Shown here: positions 49,244 to 58,157 of the stretch, piece by piece
Position numbering within the stretch: the first letter of the stretch is position 1
Layout: the number at the start of each line of letters is the position of its first letter
NCBI RefSeq assembly: GCF_036127095.1
Contig: NZ_CP108007.1
Coordinates: forward strand, 232,691 to 296,690
Direction of reading: 5' to 3'
DNA: 64,000 bases
Origin: Streptomyces sp. NBC_00335
GTDB lineage: Bacteria > Actinomycetota > Actinomycetes > Streptomycetales > Streptomycetaceae
Notes under the pieces: generated by a model
Seen by the model: the letters and a program-made list of their open reading frames with translations, nothing else
The model's database searches: none
What the model was told of the DNA's origin: nothing
Translations under genes and position numbers: made by a program

Positions 49244-50328
49244 CGGTCCAGGCCACGGACGCGGCGGGCGGCGCCGACGAACTTCTTCCCGCGTCCGAGC
49301 GTCTGCTGCTCATCGAGCAGTGGGCACGACGCCATGGCATCGCCGCCGCGCAGCGCCTGGCCGAGGCCGAGGACCTGGCCGACGCGGTCGCCGCCGCCAT
49401 CGTCCCGGACAACACGGTGGACACGTACGCCAAGTCGTGGCGGGTGTGGACCCGGTTCTGCGCGGACGCCGGCCTGCCCGAGCGGGAGGGATCCCGCGGC
49501 GCGCTGGTCGCCTTCGTGGCCTGGATGCTGCGCGAGGGCCAGCAGAACGGGAACGGGTACGCGCCGAGCTCCGCCGACACCCACCTCGCCGCCGTCGTCA
49601 TCGGCCTGCGCCAGCGCGGTGCCGCGGTCAGCGGCGACGACCAGGCCGAGGCCCGCAAGGCACTGGCCGGACTCGAGGTCCAGCTCCTGCAGGCCGGAGA
49701 GCGGCGCGGCCGCGGACAGGCGGTCGGCGCCGACATCGACGGCCTGTACGCCATCGCACGTTCCTGCCCCGACACCCTCACCGGTGACCGGGACAAGGCC
49801 CTGGTTCTCACCGGCTTCCACTACGCCTCACGTTCCCAGGACCCGGCCGGCCTCCAGAGCGGCGACGTCACCCTCCACCCGCGCGGCCTGGCCATCGCAG
49901 TCCTCACCGGCAAGACCAAGCACTCCGTCCGCAACGCCAAGATCCCCTACGCCGCCGACCCGGAGATCTGCCCGGTCCGCGCCTACATCGCCTACCGCGA
50001 CCGCCTACTCTCCGAGCACGGCCCCCGCTGGGCCGATCCGTCCACTCCCGCCTTCGTCGGCATCGACCAGCACGGCCACCTCACCGGCGGCCTCGTCCCC
50101 GACAGCGTCACTCGCGCTATCAAACGCATCTCCCGGCGGGCCGGAGTACCGATCTCCTGGACCGGCCACTCCCTGCGCATCGGGCTCGCCTCCACCAGCA
50201 GGCGGAAGGGCAAGGACACCATCGCCGTCGCCGACCAGGGCGGCTGGGCCCGCCACTCCCGTTCCATGCTCGGCTATATGCAGGTCGAGGACGGGTGGGA
50301 CGACAACGCCTCCGCTGGCCTCACCTGA
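49240..50328 (+). CDS. Tyrosine recombinase (phage-integrase family)
   Basis: 362 residues. The N-terminal SAM-like core-binding domain spans ~55-150 (NTVDTYAKSWRVWTRFC). The catalytic domain shows box I Arg in HYASRSQDPAGL, the beta-2/3 Lys in LTGKTKHSVRNAKI, HxxR in TGHSLRIGLAS, a Trp/His in GGWARHSRSM and the nucleophile Tyr in LGYMQ. All five catalytic positions appear to be filled. Translation is coupled to the regulator by a GTGA overlap. No tRNA gene or obvious attachment core lies next to it, and no excisionase is visible. It may be the integrase of a decayed element or a dedicated resolvase. Confidence 0.9.
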   Translation: MTVQATDAAGGADELLPASERLLLIEQWARRHGIAAAQRLAEAEDLADAVAAAIVPDNTVDTYAKSWRVWTRFCADAGLPEREGSRGALVAFVAWMLREGQQNGNGYAPSSADTHLAAVVIGLRQRGAAVSGDDQAEARKALAGLEVQLLQAGERRGRGQAVGADIDGLYAIARSCPDTLTGDRDKALVLTGFHYASRSQDPAGLQSGDVTLHPRGLAIAVLTGKTKHSVRNAKIPYAADPEICPVRAYIAYRDRLLSEHGPRWADPSTPAFVGIDQHGHLTGGLVPDSVTRAIKRISRRAGVPISWTGHSLRIGLASTSRRKGKDTIAVADQGGWARHSRSMLGYMQVEDGWDDNASAGLT

Positions 50329-50662
50329 CCAAATCCGACCGCGCGACCTCCGCATGGATCACACCCTGACGTGTCCGGCAACCCCATCCCTTACCCCGCT
50401 CGCCTGGCGGAAGGCGGCAATCGCGGCCTGAAGCGTCTCCCTCTGCATGTGGACAGTCTCTACGGAGGGGACGTTCTTGACTCTGCGGCGGTCCTGCGCG
50501 AAGCCGGTGATCTCGTCGACGACGGGCATCGGCTTTCGCCATATGGGGTGTCGATGCCCCCGTACCCGGGACCACATGGTCACGGGCTTCGTACGCGGGT
50601 CTTGCTGGCACCCGGTGTGGTGGGGGGAGCATCCGGTGGTCGGATACTCCCCCCACGGTATT
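50329..50662. other. Gene-poor 334 bp after the recombinase
   Basis: No convincing gene. A minus-strand frame 50359-50529 (starting MPVVDEITGFAQDRR and ending near VAGHVRV) has partly protein-like composition but no ribosome-binding site. It lies downstream of the minus-strand regulator 50663-51628. It may be a fragment. Confidence 0.35.
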
Positions 50663-51628
50663 TCAGAGGGCCGCGTCCACTGCTGCATTCACAGCCGCGC
50701 TCACAGCCGCGGTTCCAGCTGTGCTGGTGAGGCCTTTGAGTAGTGCGGTCAGCCACTGCCCGGAGCGGCGGGTGCGCTTGGTCCGGGTGCGGGCCGGTGT
50801 GCTGGCGGCCGGCGCGGTGGCCGGCTCCGGGGCGTGCGGCTTCGGCTTCTCCTTCTCGGTGGTTGCGGGGCGGATGCCGGGGACCGGTACCGGTATCAGT
50901 ACGGGGCCGGTCTCGGGGCGGGGCGCCGGCAGGGCGATGACGGTGGCCAGGGTGGTCTTGGTGTGGTGGAGGTCCTCCTCGAGCGCGGTAAGGCGCTGGT
51001 GCATGTTGTGGTTGGCGGTGCCGTTGCGGGAGGCCTCGATGCGGTCCCACGCCGCGAGCCAGCGCATGACCTCGGACTCCTTGGTCACCCCGCAGGCCCG
51101 CACGAAGTAGGCCAGCAGGTCGCGGCGGCACTGGCGGGTGCCGTTGAGGACGGCGCCGAGCGTGCTGCGCGGCAGCATGGTGACGTCCTCCGGGTTGGCC
51201 CGGGCCCGGTCCTCCAGTTCACGCAGGGACGGCTTCCCGGCCTGGACGCGCAGTTCTCGCATCGCGTGGAGGAGCTCGGCGGGCTCGGCGATGTACTGGG
51301 GCGCCATCGCCGGCCGCCGTAGTACGCCGGCTTTGCCCGGGGCCTTGAGGGAGGCGGCCTTGGTCCACAGCCGCCTGGCCTCGGTGATGCTGCCGCCGCA
51401 CGCCTTGGTGTAGGCCTCGACGACGCGCCACGCCGGGACGCTGGGCCGCTGCCCGGAGGCGGGGGCCAGCTCGGCGCGATAGAGGGTGCTGCGGGAGGTG
51501 GGCAGACCCACCTGTTCGGTTCGCTCCGCCACCTGGCTGATGGTGTGGCCCGAGGCCTGTCGCAGTGACAGCAGCCACTGCGACAGGCCTCGGGTGTGCT
51601 CAGCCAGGGCGCTTTTGTCGCGCCCCAC
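50663..51628 (-). CDS. Two-HTH regulatory protein with low-complexity tail
   Basis: 321 residues. Two helix-turn-helix-like regions are visible: QASGHTISQVAERTEQVGLPTSRSTLYRAE (~24-55), and PSLRELEDRARANPEDVTMLPRSTLGAVLNG (~130-160), each followed by 'K/R..VxxxV.ACG'. This duplicated layout is common in Streptomyces proteins of unknown role near integrative elements. A coiled coil (MHQRLTALEEDLHHTKTTL) and a Pro/Lys-rich tail follow, then a hydrophobic Ala-rich C-terminus that could reach the membrane. Downstream of it (minus strand) nothing is coding for 330 bp; upstream is a small membrane protein. Confidence 0.8.
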   Translation of the reverse strand: MGRDKSALAEHTRGLSQWLLSLRQASGHTISQVAERTEQVGLPTSRSTLYRAELAPASGQRPSVPAWRVVEAYTKACGGSITEARRLWTKAASLKAPGKAGVLRRPAMAPQYIAEPAELLHAMRELRVQAGKPSLRELEDRARANPEDVTMLPRSTLGAVLNGTRQCRRDLLAYFVRACGVTKESEVMRWLAAWDRIEASRNGTANHNMHQRLTALEEDLHHTKTTLATVIALPAPRPETGPVLIPVPVPGIRPATTEKEKPKPHAPEPATAPAASTPARTRTKRTRRSGQWLTALLKGLTSTAGTAAVSAAVNAAVDAAL

Positions 51629-51637
51629 CGCGGTCTC

Positions 51638-51883
51638 CTAGGAGGCCTGGCGACGAGCGGCGGTGAGCGTGTCGACCAGTCGGCGGACCAGCTCGATGGC
51701 GAGCAGGCCTCCGACGGCGAGAACGGTGATGACGGTGTCCACCGGCATCCCGTAGATGGTGAGTGCGGCGGCGAGGAGGATGACGATGACCACGATGATC
51801 GTGGCGGGCACCGGAACCAGGGTTCCGGTGCTCGTCGTCGGAGCCTCCACGCACGCGGCTGCGAGCGCGGTCTTCTTCTTCAA
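51638..51883 (-). CDS. Small membrane protein
   Basis: 81 residues from TTG 51883 (LKKKTALAAACVEAP) with GGGAGA upstream; the frame upstream to 51973 is not protein-like. Two hydrophobic segments (VPATIIVVIVILLAAALTIYGM and VITVLAVGGLLAIELV) are followed by a basic C-terminus (RRLVDTLTAARRQ). It sits 9 bp upstream of the two-HTH gene, so they are likely one operon. Together with the membrane protein at 48250-48459 it brackets the recombinase region. Function unknown. Confidence 0.6.
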   Translation of the reverse strand: MKKKTALAAACVEAPTTSTGTLVPVPATIIVVIVILLAAALTIYGMPVDTVITVLAVGGLLAIELVRRLVDTLTAARRQAS

Positions 51884-52990
51884 CGGATTCTCCCGAAGAG
51901 GTCTAGTTACCACTCGACAGGTCCACCAGATGACCGCCGGCCTTGCAGGACCGAAAGTCGTAGACCTCCTCACAGCGTTCAGGACCCCTCATATGCCCGT
52001 CTACCAACGCAGGAAGCCCCATTCCACTTTGTCCCACTGGAAGTTGAGACGGCATCAGCGCCAACCCCGCAGACCAGCCGCCCCGCACCCGGGCCCGTCC
52101 TCGCCGCTGTATGCCGGCGGTGTCCCACGTGCTGAGGCCAAGGGAGCTTGTCCCGCCGCTCTGGAACCCGCATCGTCGGGTCGTCAGCCCGAACGGTCGG
52201 GCCGCCTCAGGGGGGAGAGAAGGCGATGCATGTCATGACCCGGAACGAATGGCCACTGCTGCAGTCGCTCGTCTTCCTGTGTGCCGGCTTCCTGCACGTC
52301 AGGACTCCTGCCCCGCCCGTAGGCTCCGCGCCGGTCTCGAGCCCGGCCGCCCGGCCGTGGCTCGGGCTGCCCCGCGCGGCTCCCAGCTGATTCCCGGCGC
52401 CGATCCCCCGAGCCTGCACGCCAGGCCGGTCCGGAACGCGGGGAGACCATGCCCGCCTTCCCCGGGGGAGCTCCCGGCCGCGGGTTTCCTGCCGCCGGTG
52501 TATCCGGGAGGACTCCCGGGCCACGTCCACATGCCTGCAGGTCAGGCATAGGTCGCAGACGTGGCGAACCATGTCCGCTTCCACGGGGCGGAACTCTCAG
52601 ACGCGGTCTCCCCGGGCCGTTGCCACTCGACACCAACAGGGGAAATAGGTCGGAACTCGTTGCAGCGAGCCTGACCCCGGGTGCAGCCCTCGGCTGCACC
52701 CTGAGCTTGAAAGACCGGAGAAGACCACAGGCCCGCTGACCTGGTCCGATCCGAAAGAGCGGAAGGACGGGCGAGGGAGAGAAGCCTCCCAGCCTGGTCG
52801 CAGGAACGGCCCTGGCACTACGCGACAACCGGATGGGTGTTCTGTGTCCCGGTGGCCGAAGCCACACTGAAACGGGGCCGGCCAAGCCCCGCCCCACTTT
52901 TTCACCGGCCGCCCCCACGCGCGTGAAGCACCCGCGCACCGTGGGGGCGGTCGGCTTGCGGCCCCAGCCGGGCGGACGCCGGCGCCTGCA
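51884..52990. repeat. Gene-free 1.1 kb containing a degenerate ~121-bp direct repeat (three copies)
   Basis: No frame here is convincing as a gene. Repeats begin at about 52290, 52412 and 52533, spaced 122 and 121 bp. The last two align best: both open GCCTGCA-G-CAGGC and continue through a CCATG-CCGC block to CGCGG about 75 bp later. The first copy keeps only the opening part (CCTGCACGTCAGG). A short hairpin followed by a T-run (52874-52903) lies near the right side and might end transcription coming from the left. Confidence 0.5.
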
Positions 52991-53794
52991 TCAGTCCGGC
53001 TGGCGGTCATCGGAGCGCAGAAGAGTCCGGCTGGCGGCGACCAGTTCACCCAGCGCAGCTTCGTAGGCTCTGTTTGCCTGGGACCGTAGGGGTCTCAGCG
53101 CAGGGAGAGTGCCGTCGATCTGAAGCATCACCCGCTGCACGTCGCTTAGGCCAGGCACCTCGCTCAGGGCCGTGGCCAGGGCAGCCGAGAGTTCTACCTT
53201 CCGTGCAGGGGAATCGCTCTCCTGCACCCGCTGCCGCAGCTCCCTCAGCGCCACAAGCGCGCGAACACAGGCCTCTTCGCGGTCAGTGGCATTCCGGTGT
53301 CCACGACCGAGGAGCTCGTACTCGACACGAGCCGCGACGCCTCGGGCACTGAGCACTCTCAGCGCGCTGAGGGACTTGATCACCGCGGCGGTCAGTTCGA
53401 CGATCTCGCTGGGTGCAATGAGCTGGAGTTCGGCCTGCTTGATCCTCACCGCCTTCCCAGCCGCCTGCCCACTCGCCTCGCTGGCGGCCTGGGTGGTGGG
53501 ATCACTCGGCAGGAACACTGCATTTGCTGCGTCCGCGCACTGTTGAGCCTCGTAGACAAACGCGGCGATCTCTCTGCGCCTGTCGGTATGGAGAGTCGCG
53601 AGATGCTGTGCCTCGGCGGTGATACGGGAAGCCTGCACAGCCGCAGAGGCTTGTGCGAGTCCTCCGCGGACCTGGATCCAGCCGGAGAGGAGGCTTCCGA
53701 GGAAGCCTCCCAAGATGGAGATCAGAGCAGCGAAAACTGCGGCTGCCTCGGGTTCGGCCTTGATGAAGTCGATGATGCGATCCACCCCGGTCAT
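52991..53794 (-). CDS. Membrane-anchored helical protein of unknown function
   Basis: 267 residues from ATG 53794 (MTGVDRIIDFIKAEPEAAAVF). One membrane helix (~20-42, VFAALISILGGFLGSLLSGWIQ) is followed by a long, almost wholly alpha-helical soluble part rich in Ala, Arg and Glu (HLATLHTDRRREIAAFVYEAQQC; VRALVALRELRQRVQESDS). Only two cysteines are seen. The frame to 54010 upstream is not supported. The layout (one helix plus a long helical bundle) resembles effector or scaffold proteins of unknown type. It is isolated by >700-bp non-coding stretches on both sides. Confidence 0.7.
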   Translation of the reverse strand: MTGVDRIIDFIKAEPEAAAVFAALISILGGFLGSLLSGWIQVRGGLAQASAAVQASRITAEAQHLATLHTDRRREIAAFVYEAQQCADAANAVFLPSDPTTQAASEASGQAAGKAVRIKQAELQLIAPSEIVELTAAVIKSLSALRVLSARGVAARVEYELLGRGHRNATDREEACVRALVALRELRQRVQESDSPARKVELSAALATALSEVPGLSDVQRVMLQIDGTLPALRPLRSQANRAYEAALGELVAASRTLLRSDDRQPD

Positions 53795-54534
53795 CCTGCC
53801 GCTCCGCCGCTCAGGCGAGGCCTGGAACAGCAGAACCGCATGCCAGCTGCTGGACCATCCTGACGGTCCGCTAGTACATGCCTGCGTCATCCTTGGAACT
53901 GGAGTGATCCAGGCCCGATGGCAGCATCTGGCTACCCAGCGGTCCAACCGCACCGCCTGACGAACCTTCCGGGTCATGAGGCGCAAAATTCCTAGCGCAA
54001 CCGCGATCAATTCCGCTAGCCAAAATTAGTAGGATTGAGCGCGCTGTATTGCGTGGAGTGGAGCTCGCCTTGACGACCACGAAGCGGCGGGCATGGGGGG
54101 CTCTTGGTGAAGGCCGGTGGGTGCTGGGGGCTTCGCCGCCCCCAGACCCCTGCGCAGGTCGGCATCGTCCGGCGCGGACAGGTCTCGTCCTACTGCGGCG
54201 CCGTCCGCGCCGAACGACACCGCCCACCTGGACCGGTGGTACGGGCCGGAGGGCGGCTTGCCCCGAGCCCGTGGTTAAGGGGCCCAGGGGGCCCCTCTAC
54301 GACGCGCCCGGCGACGTCGAGCCGCCCGGCCACAGGGCCCGTCGGCCTCGTGGCTGCATCAGCGCCTGGTCCTCGTCGATGGGCTCCTCTAGGCCGTCGG
54401 CTCCAGCCCGTTCTGCTGGCAGCAGGCACTGCGGAGTGGTGTCGGGACTCGTGGATATTCCGGTCACCGGACCGTGCCTCAGTGGGCGACGTGTGGTGCT
54501 CATACGAAGAGTTTGTGGGCTGGGCGTGGGAGCT
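53795..54534. other. Gene-free 740 bp left of the IS1182-type element
   Basis: No gene. At ~53980-54040 there is an AT-richer stretch that could carry a promoter. At 54124-54145 a perfect 8-bp stem (CTGGGGGC) encloses TTCGCC, a stable hairpin common in Streptomyces. The remainder looks like mixed remnants. Confidence 0.4.
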
Positions 54535-56552
54535 GTTACTGCCTGAGGCTGTCGGGAATCTTGGAAATGGCGTGGTCGCGAGGTGGTTAGACGGCGCCGG
54601 CTACATAAGTGTTCCCTCATGTCAGCGGCTTGATGGTGCCCCGTGCAGTGAGTCTGGCGACTGTGTCCGTGGTCTGTGACCGTTCTGCGAACGGATCGTT
54701 CGTGGTGATTGTGGCCAGTGCGGTAAGTGTGGCTGGCGGGATCCTGCGGTTCACTCGTTCGTGGCCGCTCCCGCAAGAACCACCCCTTGCGCAGGGGCTC
54801 CCGGTGGGACGGTGATGCCTCCGGCCTTGGGAGGACTCTGATGTGTGTGCACCCCCGTTCGGGTTCGGTGATCCCTGAGCTGACCGTGCGGGTGGCCCGC
54901 GCCAGTAACCCCCGTGGAACCACCGCGATGGCGATCCGCGACCATCTCGAGGGTCTCTGGAGCGACGAGGACTTCGAGCAGTGGTATCCGCAGGACGGCC
55001 GGCCCGGCCTGTCGCCTGCCCAGCTGGCCACGGTGTCGGTGCTGCAGTTCCTCCTGGAGCTGTCGGACCGCCAGGCTGCAGCGTCGGTGCGGTGCCGGAT
55101 CGACTTCAAGTACGCGCTCGGCATGGAGCTGGAGGACCCGGGCTTTCACCACAGTGTGCTCGCCGACTTCCGCGAACGTCTGTCTAAGGACAGCCGGGCC
55201 GACAAGCTCCTCGGGCTCGCGTTGGAGAAGATCAAAGCCGTCGGTCTGATCCGTGAGCGCGGGCGCCAGCGCACCGACTCCACCCACGTCCTGGCCGCCG
55301 TCCGAGACCTGACCCGCCTGGAGCTGGTGACCGAGGCGATGCGCGCCGCGTTGGAGGAGCTCGCCCGCCGGGCGCCACACGAGCTGGTTGGCGTGGTTAC
55401 CCAGGATTGGGGCCGGCGCTATGGCCGCGCGGCCCGGCTCGGCCGGAACCCCTCACGGCCCAAGGGCCGGGTCAAGGAGACCGGTGACGACGTTCACCTG
55501 CTCCTGCGCTACGTGGACGGCTACCTGCCCGCGCTCCGCGACGGTGAGCAGGTCCAGGCCCTGCGTCAGATCTTTCTGCAGAACTACTGGATCGACGCCC
55601 AGGAACGGCTGTGGTGGCGCGAGACGGACACGGCCGGGCTGCCGTCCTCCGCCGTCGCCATTGTCTCGCCCTACGACACTGCCGCCCGCTTCGCGCGCCG
55701 CGGTGAGACCCGCTGGAAGGGCTTCCTGGCCCACGTCACCGAGACCTGCGACCACGACGCGGTGAACGTGATCACCGACGTGACCACCACCAAGGCCGCG
55801 GTCCAAGACTCCAGGTCCCTGCCGGTGATCCTCGCGCAGCTGGACCGGCGGGAGCTGCTGCCGGCCGAGCACTTCGTCGACCAGGGCTACACCTCCGTCA
55901 CACTCAAGCAGCACGTCGCCCGCGACTTCGGCGTCGGCCTGGTCGGCCCGGTCCGGGCCAGGACCACCTGGCAGTCTCGCAGGGGCAATGTCTTCCGCCG
56001 CGACGCCTTCGTCATCGACTGGGACGCCAAGCAGGTCACCTGCCCGCAGGGCAAGAAGAACCAGCGGTGGGTGACACCTCCATCCGTAGCGCCCTACATC
56101 CAGGTCAGGTTCGCCAAGAGCGACTGCGGCCCGTGCCCGATCAAGACGGCCTGCACCAAGGGCGATCTTCGGGCGCTGACCTTCCTTCCTCGCGAACTCC
56201 ACGATCTCCAGTCCGAGTCGCGGACTGAGCAACAGACCCAGGAATGGTTGTCGCGGTACTCGCTGCGCGCTGGCATCGAGAGCACCATCAACGAGTTCGT
56301 CAACGGTCACGGCATGCGCCAGTGCCGCTACCGCAGCGAAGAGAAGGCCCACGTCCAGCCTGTGCTGACCGCGATCGCGGTCAAACTCGAACGTATCGCA
56401 GCCCACCTTCCACCCGCCCCGGAGAGCCAACCCCGCACCCCGACCGCCCTGCAGGACTTCCTCGACCGGCAGGGCGTCCCCCGCCCGAGGTCCTGGCGCG
56501 TCGCCACCCACCCCAACGGCTGACTGGGTTCCTGACAGGGGCAGGCAGCAAC
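54535..56552 (+). mobile_element. IS1182-type insertion sequence with imperfect terminal inverted repeats
   Basis: About 2.02 kb. The left end starts GTTACTGCCTGAGGCTGTC and the right end, read inwards, GTTGCTGCCTGCCCCTGTC; about 22 of 30 terminal bases match. A single intact transposase gene fills the element. No target-site duplication is evident. A near-exact extra copy of the left end lies at 57161-57190 in opposite orientation, so the original insertion was more complex. The right end supplies the stop codon of the SUKH gene on the other strand. Confidence 0.7.
54841..56523 (+). CDS. IS1182-family transposase, apparently intact
   Basis: 560 residues. The N-terminus (WYPQDGRPGLSPAQLATVSVLQFL) with the DFKYALGM and FHHSVLADFRERL blocks is typical of IS1182/DUF772-type transposases. 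DDE candidates are Asp in QRTDSTHVLAAVRDL (~residue 145), Asp in EHFVDQGYTS (~350) and Glu in RAGIESTINEFV (~478). Four cysteines in CPQGKK ... CGPCPIKTACTKG form the zinc-like insert of this family. ATG 54841 is the first sensible start. No frameshift or internal stop, so it may be functional. It mobilises the element 54535-56552. Confidence 0.93.
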   Translation: MCVHPRSGSVIPELTVRVARASNPRGTTAMAIRDHLEGLWSDEDFEQWYPQDGRPGLSPAQLATVSVLQFLLELSDRQAAASVRCRIDFKYALGMELEDPGFHHSVLADFRERLSKDSRADKLLGLALEKIKAVGLIRERGRQRTDSTHVLAAVRDLTRLELVTEAMRAALEELARRAPHELVGVVTQDWGRRYGRAARLGRNPSRPKGRVKETGDDVHLLLRYVDGYLPALRDGEQVQALRQIFLQNYWIDAQERLWWRETDTAGLPSSAVAIVSPYDTAARFARRGETRWKGFLAHVTETCDHDAVNVITDVTTTKAAVQDSRSLPVILAQLDRRELLPAEHFVDQGYTSVTLKQHVARDFGVGLVGPVRARTTWQSRRGNVFRRDAFVIDWDAKQVTCPQGKKNQRWVTPPSVAPYIQVRFAKSDCGPCPIKTACTKGDLRALTFLPRELHDLQSESRTEQQTQEWLSRYSLRAGIESTINEFVNGHGMRQCRYRSEEKAHVQPVLTAIAVKLERIAAHLPPAPESQPRTPTALQDFLDRQGVPRPRSWRVATHPNG

Positions 56553-57037
56553 TACGCGAGTTCCAGCGGGTGGATTCCCGGGTTCCACTCCGGCAGCCAG
56601 TCTGTCCCGATCTCGCCGGCGAGAGCCTGGTGGAACCAGTCGCTGAACCCCAGGGTGGTGTCGTGCCAGTCTGCCCACGCTCGGCGGAAGGCGGACACAG
56701 TCCAGGAGCCGTCGTCCTGCGGCACGAGGAAGAGCTGGTCACCTTCGATCGTGTTCCCCCAGACCAGGGCCCCGCCAGGGGACGGGAGCACAAGGTGCGG
56801 GACAGTGCGCGACTCCTCCAGGAGCCGTCCCATTCCGTCGGCGTATTGCTTCAGATTGCGAGCTCCGCAGAAGTAGATGTACTCCGAGATCGACGTGTCC
56901 CCATACGCGCCAGCCACCTCCACGAAGTCCGCGGGGAACTCGACCGACCAGTCCCGGGCGATCGCCTCGATCAGCTCTCCTTCGCCGCTCCGCACCGGCG
57001 CCCCCAGGAGCCGTGCGAACTCGCCAACTGCCTTCAT
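56552..57037 (-). CDS. SUKH/SMI1-KNR4-like immunity protein, 3' end cut by an IS
   Basis: 161 residues. LIEAIARDWSVEFPADFVEVAGAYGDTSISEYIYF is the N-terminal signature of the SMI1/KNR4 (SUKH) fold: 'E..LG..LP.D....Y..G' followed by a strand with 'G'. LVLPSPGGALVWGNTIEGDQLFLVPQDDG follows, with the aromatic C-terminal part (TLGFSDWFHQALAGE) also in place. ATG 57037 has GGGGG upstream. The stop codon at 56552-56554 lies at the IS end, so the last native residues are lost. SUKH proteins neutralise toxins of contact-dependent or polymorphic toxin systems. No cognate toxin is adjacent. Confidence 0.82.
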   Translation of the reverse strand: MKAVGEFARLLGAPVRSGEGELIEAIARDWSVEFPADFVEVAGAYGDTSISEYIYFCGARNLKQYADGMGRLLEESRTVPHLVLPSPGGALVWGNTIEGDQLFLVPQDDGSWTVSAFRRAWADWHDTTLGFSDWFHQALAGEIGTDWLPEWNPGIHPLELA

Positions 57038-57160
57038 TCCCGTCCCCCGCCTCACACCAGTACTACGGACATGATCCCTGACCTCTGCTGAACAACGTCA
57101 GGAGCCCCAAGCCACCACTTACGAATGCCCGCCCAACGGGCCCGGACCAGAAACACGCGC

Positions 57161-57190
57161 CAAGATTCCCGACAGCGTCAGGCAGTAACG
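57161..57190 (-). mobile_element. Solo terminal repeat of the IS1182-type element
   Basis: Thirty bases that are the reverse complement of the left IS end (54535-54564) with one mismatch. This is closer than the right end of the intact element (about 22 of 30). It is evidence of a second insertion or a rearranged copy. It interrupts the N-acetyltransferase fragment immediately to its right. Confidence 0.75.
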
Positions 57191-57307
57191 CAGCACATGG
57201 GCGCTGCTGTGCAGCGCGTAGAGCGGCGCCGCGTCGGCGTCGGTGAACGGCCGCAGCCGCAGCCGGGCGGTTTGCAACTCGGGGGTGGGTAATGGCATGC
57301 GGAGCAT
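57191..57307 (-). pseudogene. N-terminal fragment of a GNAT acetyltransferase
   Basis: About 39 codons on the minus strand from 57307: MLRMPLPTPELQTARLRLRP, then FTDADAAPLYALHSSAHVLRY. This is the standard opening of RimJ/RimL-type GNAT proteins. The frame runs into the IS end at 57190 and stops. The rest of the gene is not found near either IS edge. Confidence 0.7.
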
Positions 57308-58157
57308 CCTGCCGCGTCACGCTCGCCCCCGCCCATCCGTTTTCCGCATGGTCGGGGACGCGTACGTCCCCGGTGACGCCGGACTCACCGCACGGGCGGT
57401 GAGTCCGCACCACCGTGCCGGCACGGTGAGCAAACGGCGGGCCGTACTGGCGCACCCCCGGGACGCCGACCAGCCTCGTCCTACACCGAGCCCCGAACAG
57501 ATCGAGGTACACCGTCCACTGCACCGGACCAGCCGGCATCACCGACGGCGCGCTCGCTGATCCCCCGCCCTCGTCCGGGCCGGACCTCGCGTCCTAATTT
57601 CAGCCACGGCCAGAAATTCAGCCAAGGTCAAGATTCTCGATAAACCGGAATATCAAATTCATCATCCCAGGTGGTGAGATCCGCGTGCCAAGTGTGCGGG
57701 GCCTACCTGCGATTTGGGTCGAATTGCCACCTCAGGTTTACCTCAAATCTTCACTGGTTCCTCGCAGTTCGCCCCCTTCCTCGGTAACTTCACTCACGTA
57801 TTGCCTGCTCAAAGGCGCTAGCCGCGGGATTATCGTTCGACCTACGAGTCCCACGGCAGCGGTCGCCGACCAGGTCCGGCCCAAGGGCAGCGCCACCCAC
57901 GGCTGCCCGGGCCTGCGCCAGATGCACATCGGGCGCTACCGGGTCCCATACGGGATCACCGAGGCCGCCATCACCATCGTGGCGATCCGCATCGGCTGCG
58001 GTGCCGGTTCCGCTCGTATCGGCCGATTGACCCGGGGCGCGCACGACGGGCCAAATCCGCCACGGCTATCGGGCCGGTGGCCGAAATGATTTCCGCGGCG
58101 GCGGGAGCGGCCGTACAGCTTTGAACAGATCATTCGATGTATCCCAGGGGGGATCTT
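57308..58157. other. Gene-free 850 bp: tandem hairpins, then the second copy of the shared upstream segment
   Basis: Two adjacent perfect hairpins lie at 57381-57406 (11-bp arms, 4-nt loop) and 57412-57429 (8-bp arms, 2-nt loop). An AT-richer stretch (57590-57680) follows. The shared segment at 57697-57803 corresponds to 47624-47732. No complete gene; 57804-58130 look like mixed coding scraps. A ribosome-binding site GGGGGG lies at 58147-58152. Confidence 0.55.
57697..57803 (+). repeat. Shared upstream segment, copy 2
   Basis: Closely related to 47624-47732 on the minus strand. Long identical blocks (TTTGGGTCGAATTGCC, CCTCAGGT, TCGGTAACTTCA) occur in the same order and spacing. It lies ~355 bp upstream of the next secreted-protein gene, compared with ~35 bp in copy 1. 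The reading frame present in copy 1 is shifted here, so the conservation looks like that of DNA, not protein. Confidence 0.75.

Noticed and set aside
52184..52939. Open frames on both strands with CxxC-like residues
   Set aside because: No ribosome-binding site, frames overlap the direct repeat and codon bias is not that of genes in this DNA.
54535..56552. Target-site duplication of the IS1182-type element
   Set aside because: The bases flanking the two ends (AGCT and TACG) do not match, so none can be claimed.
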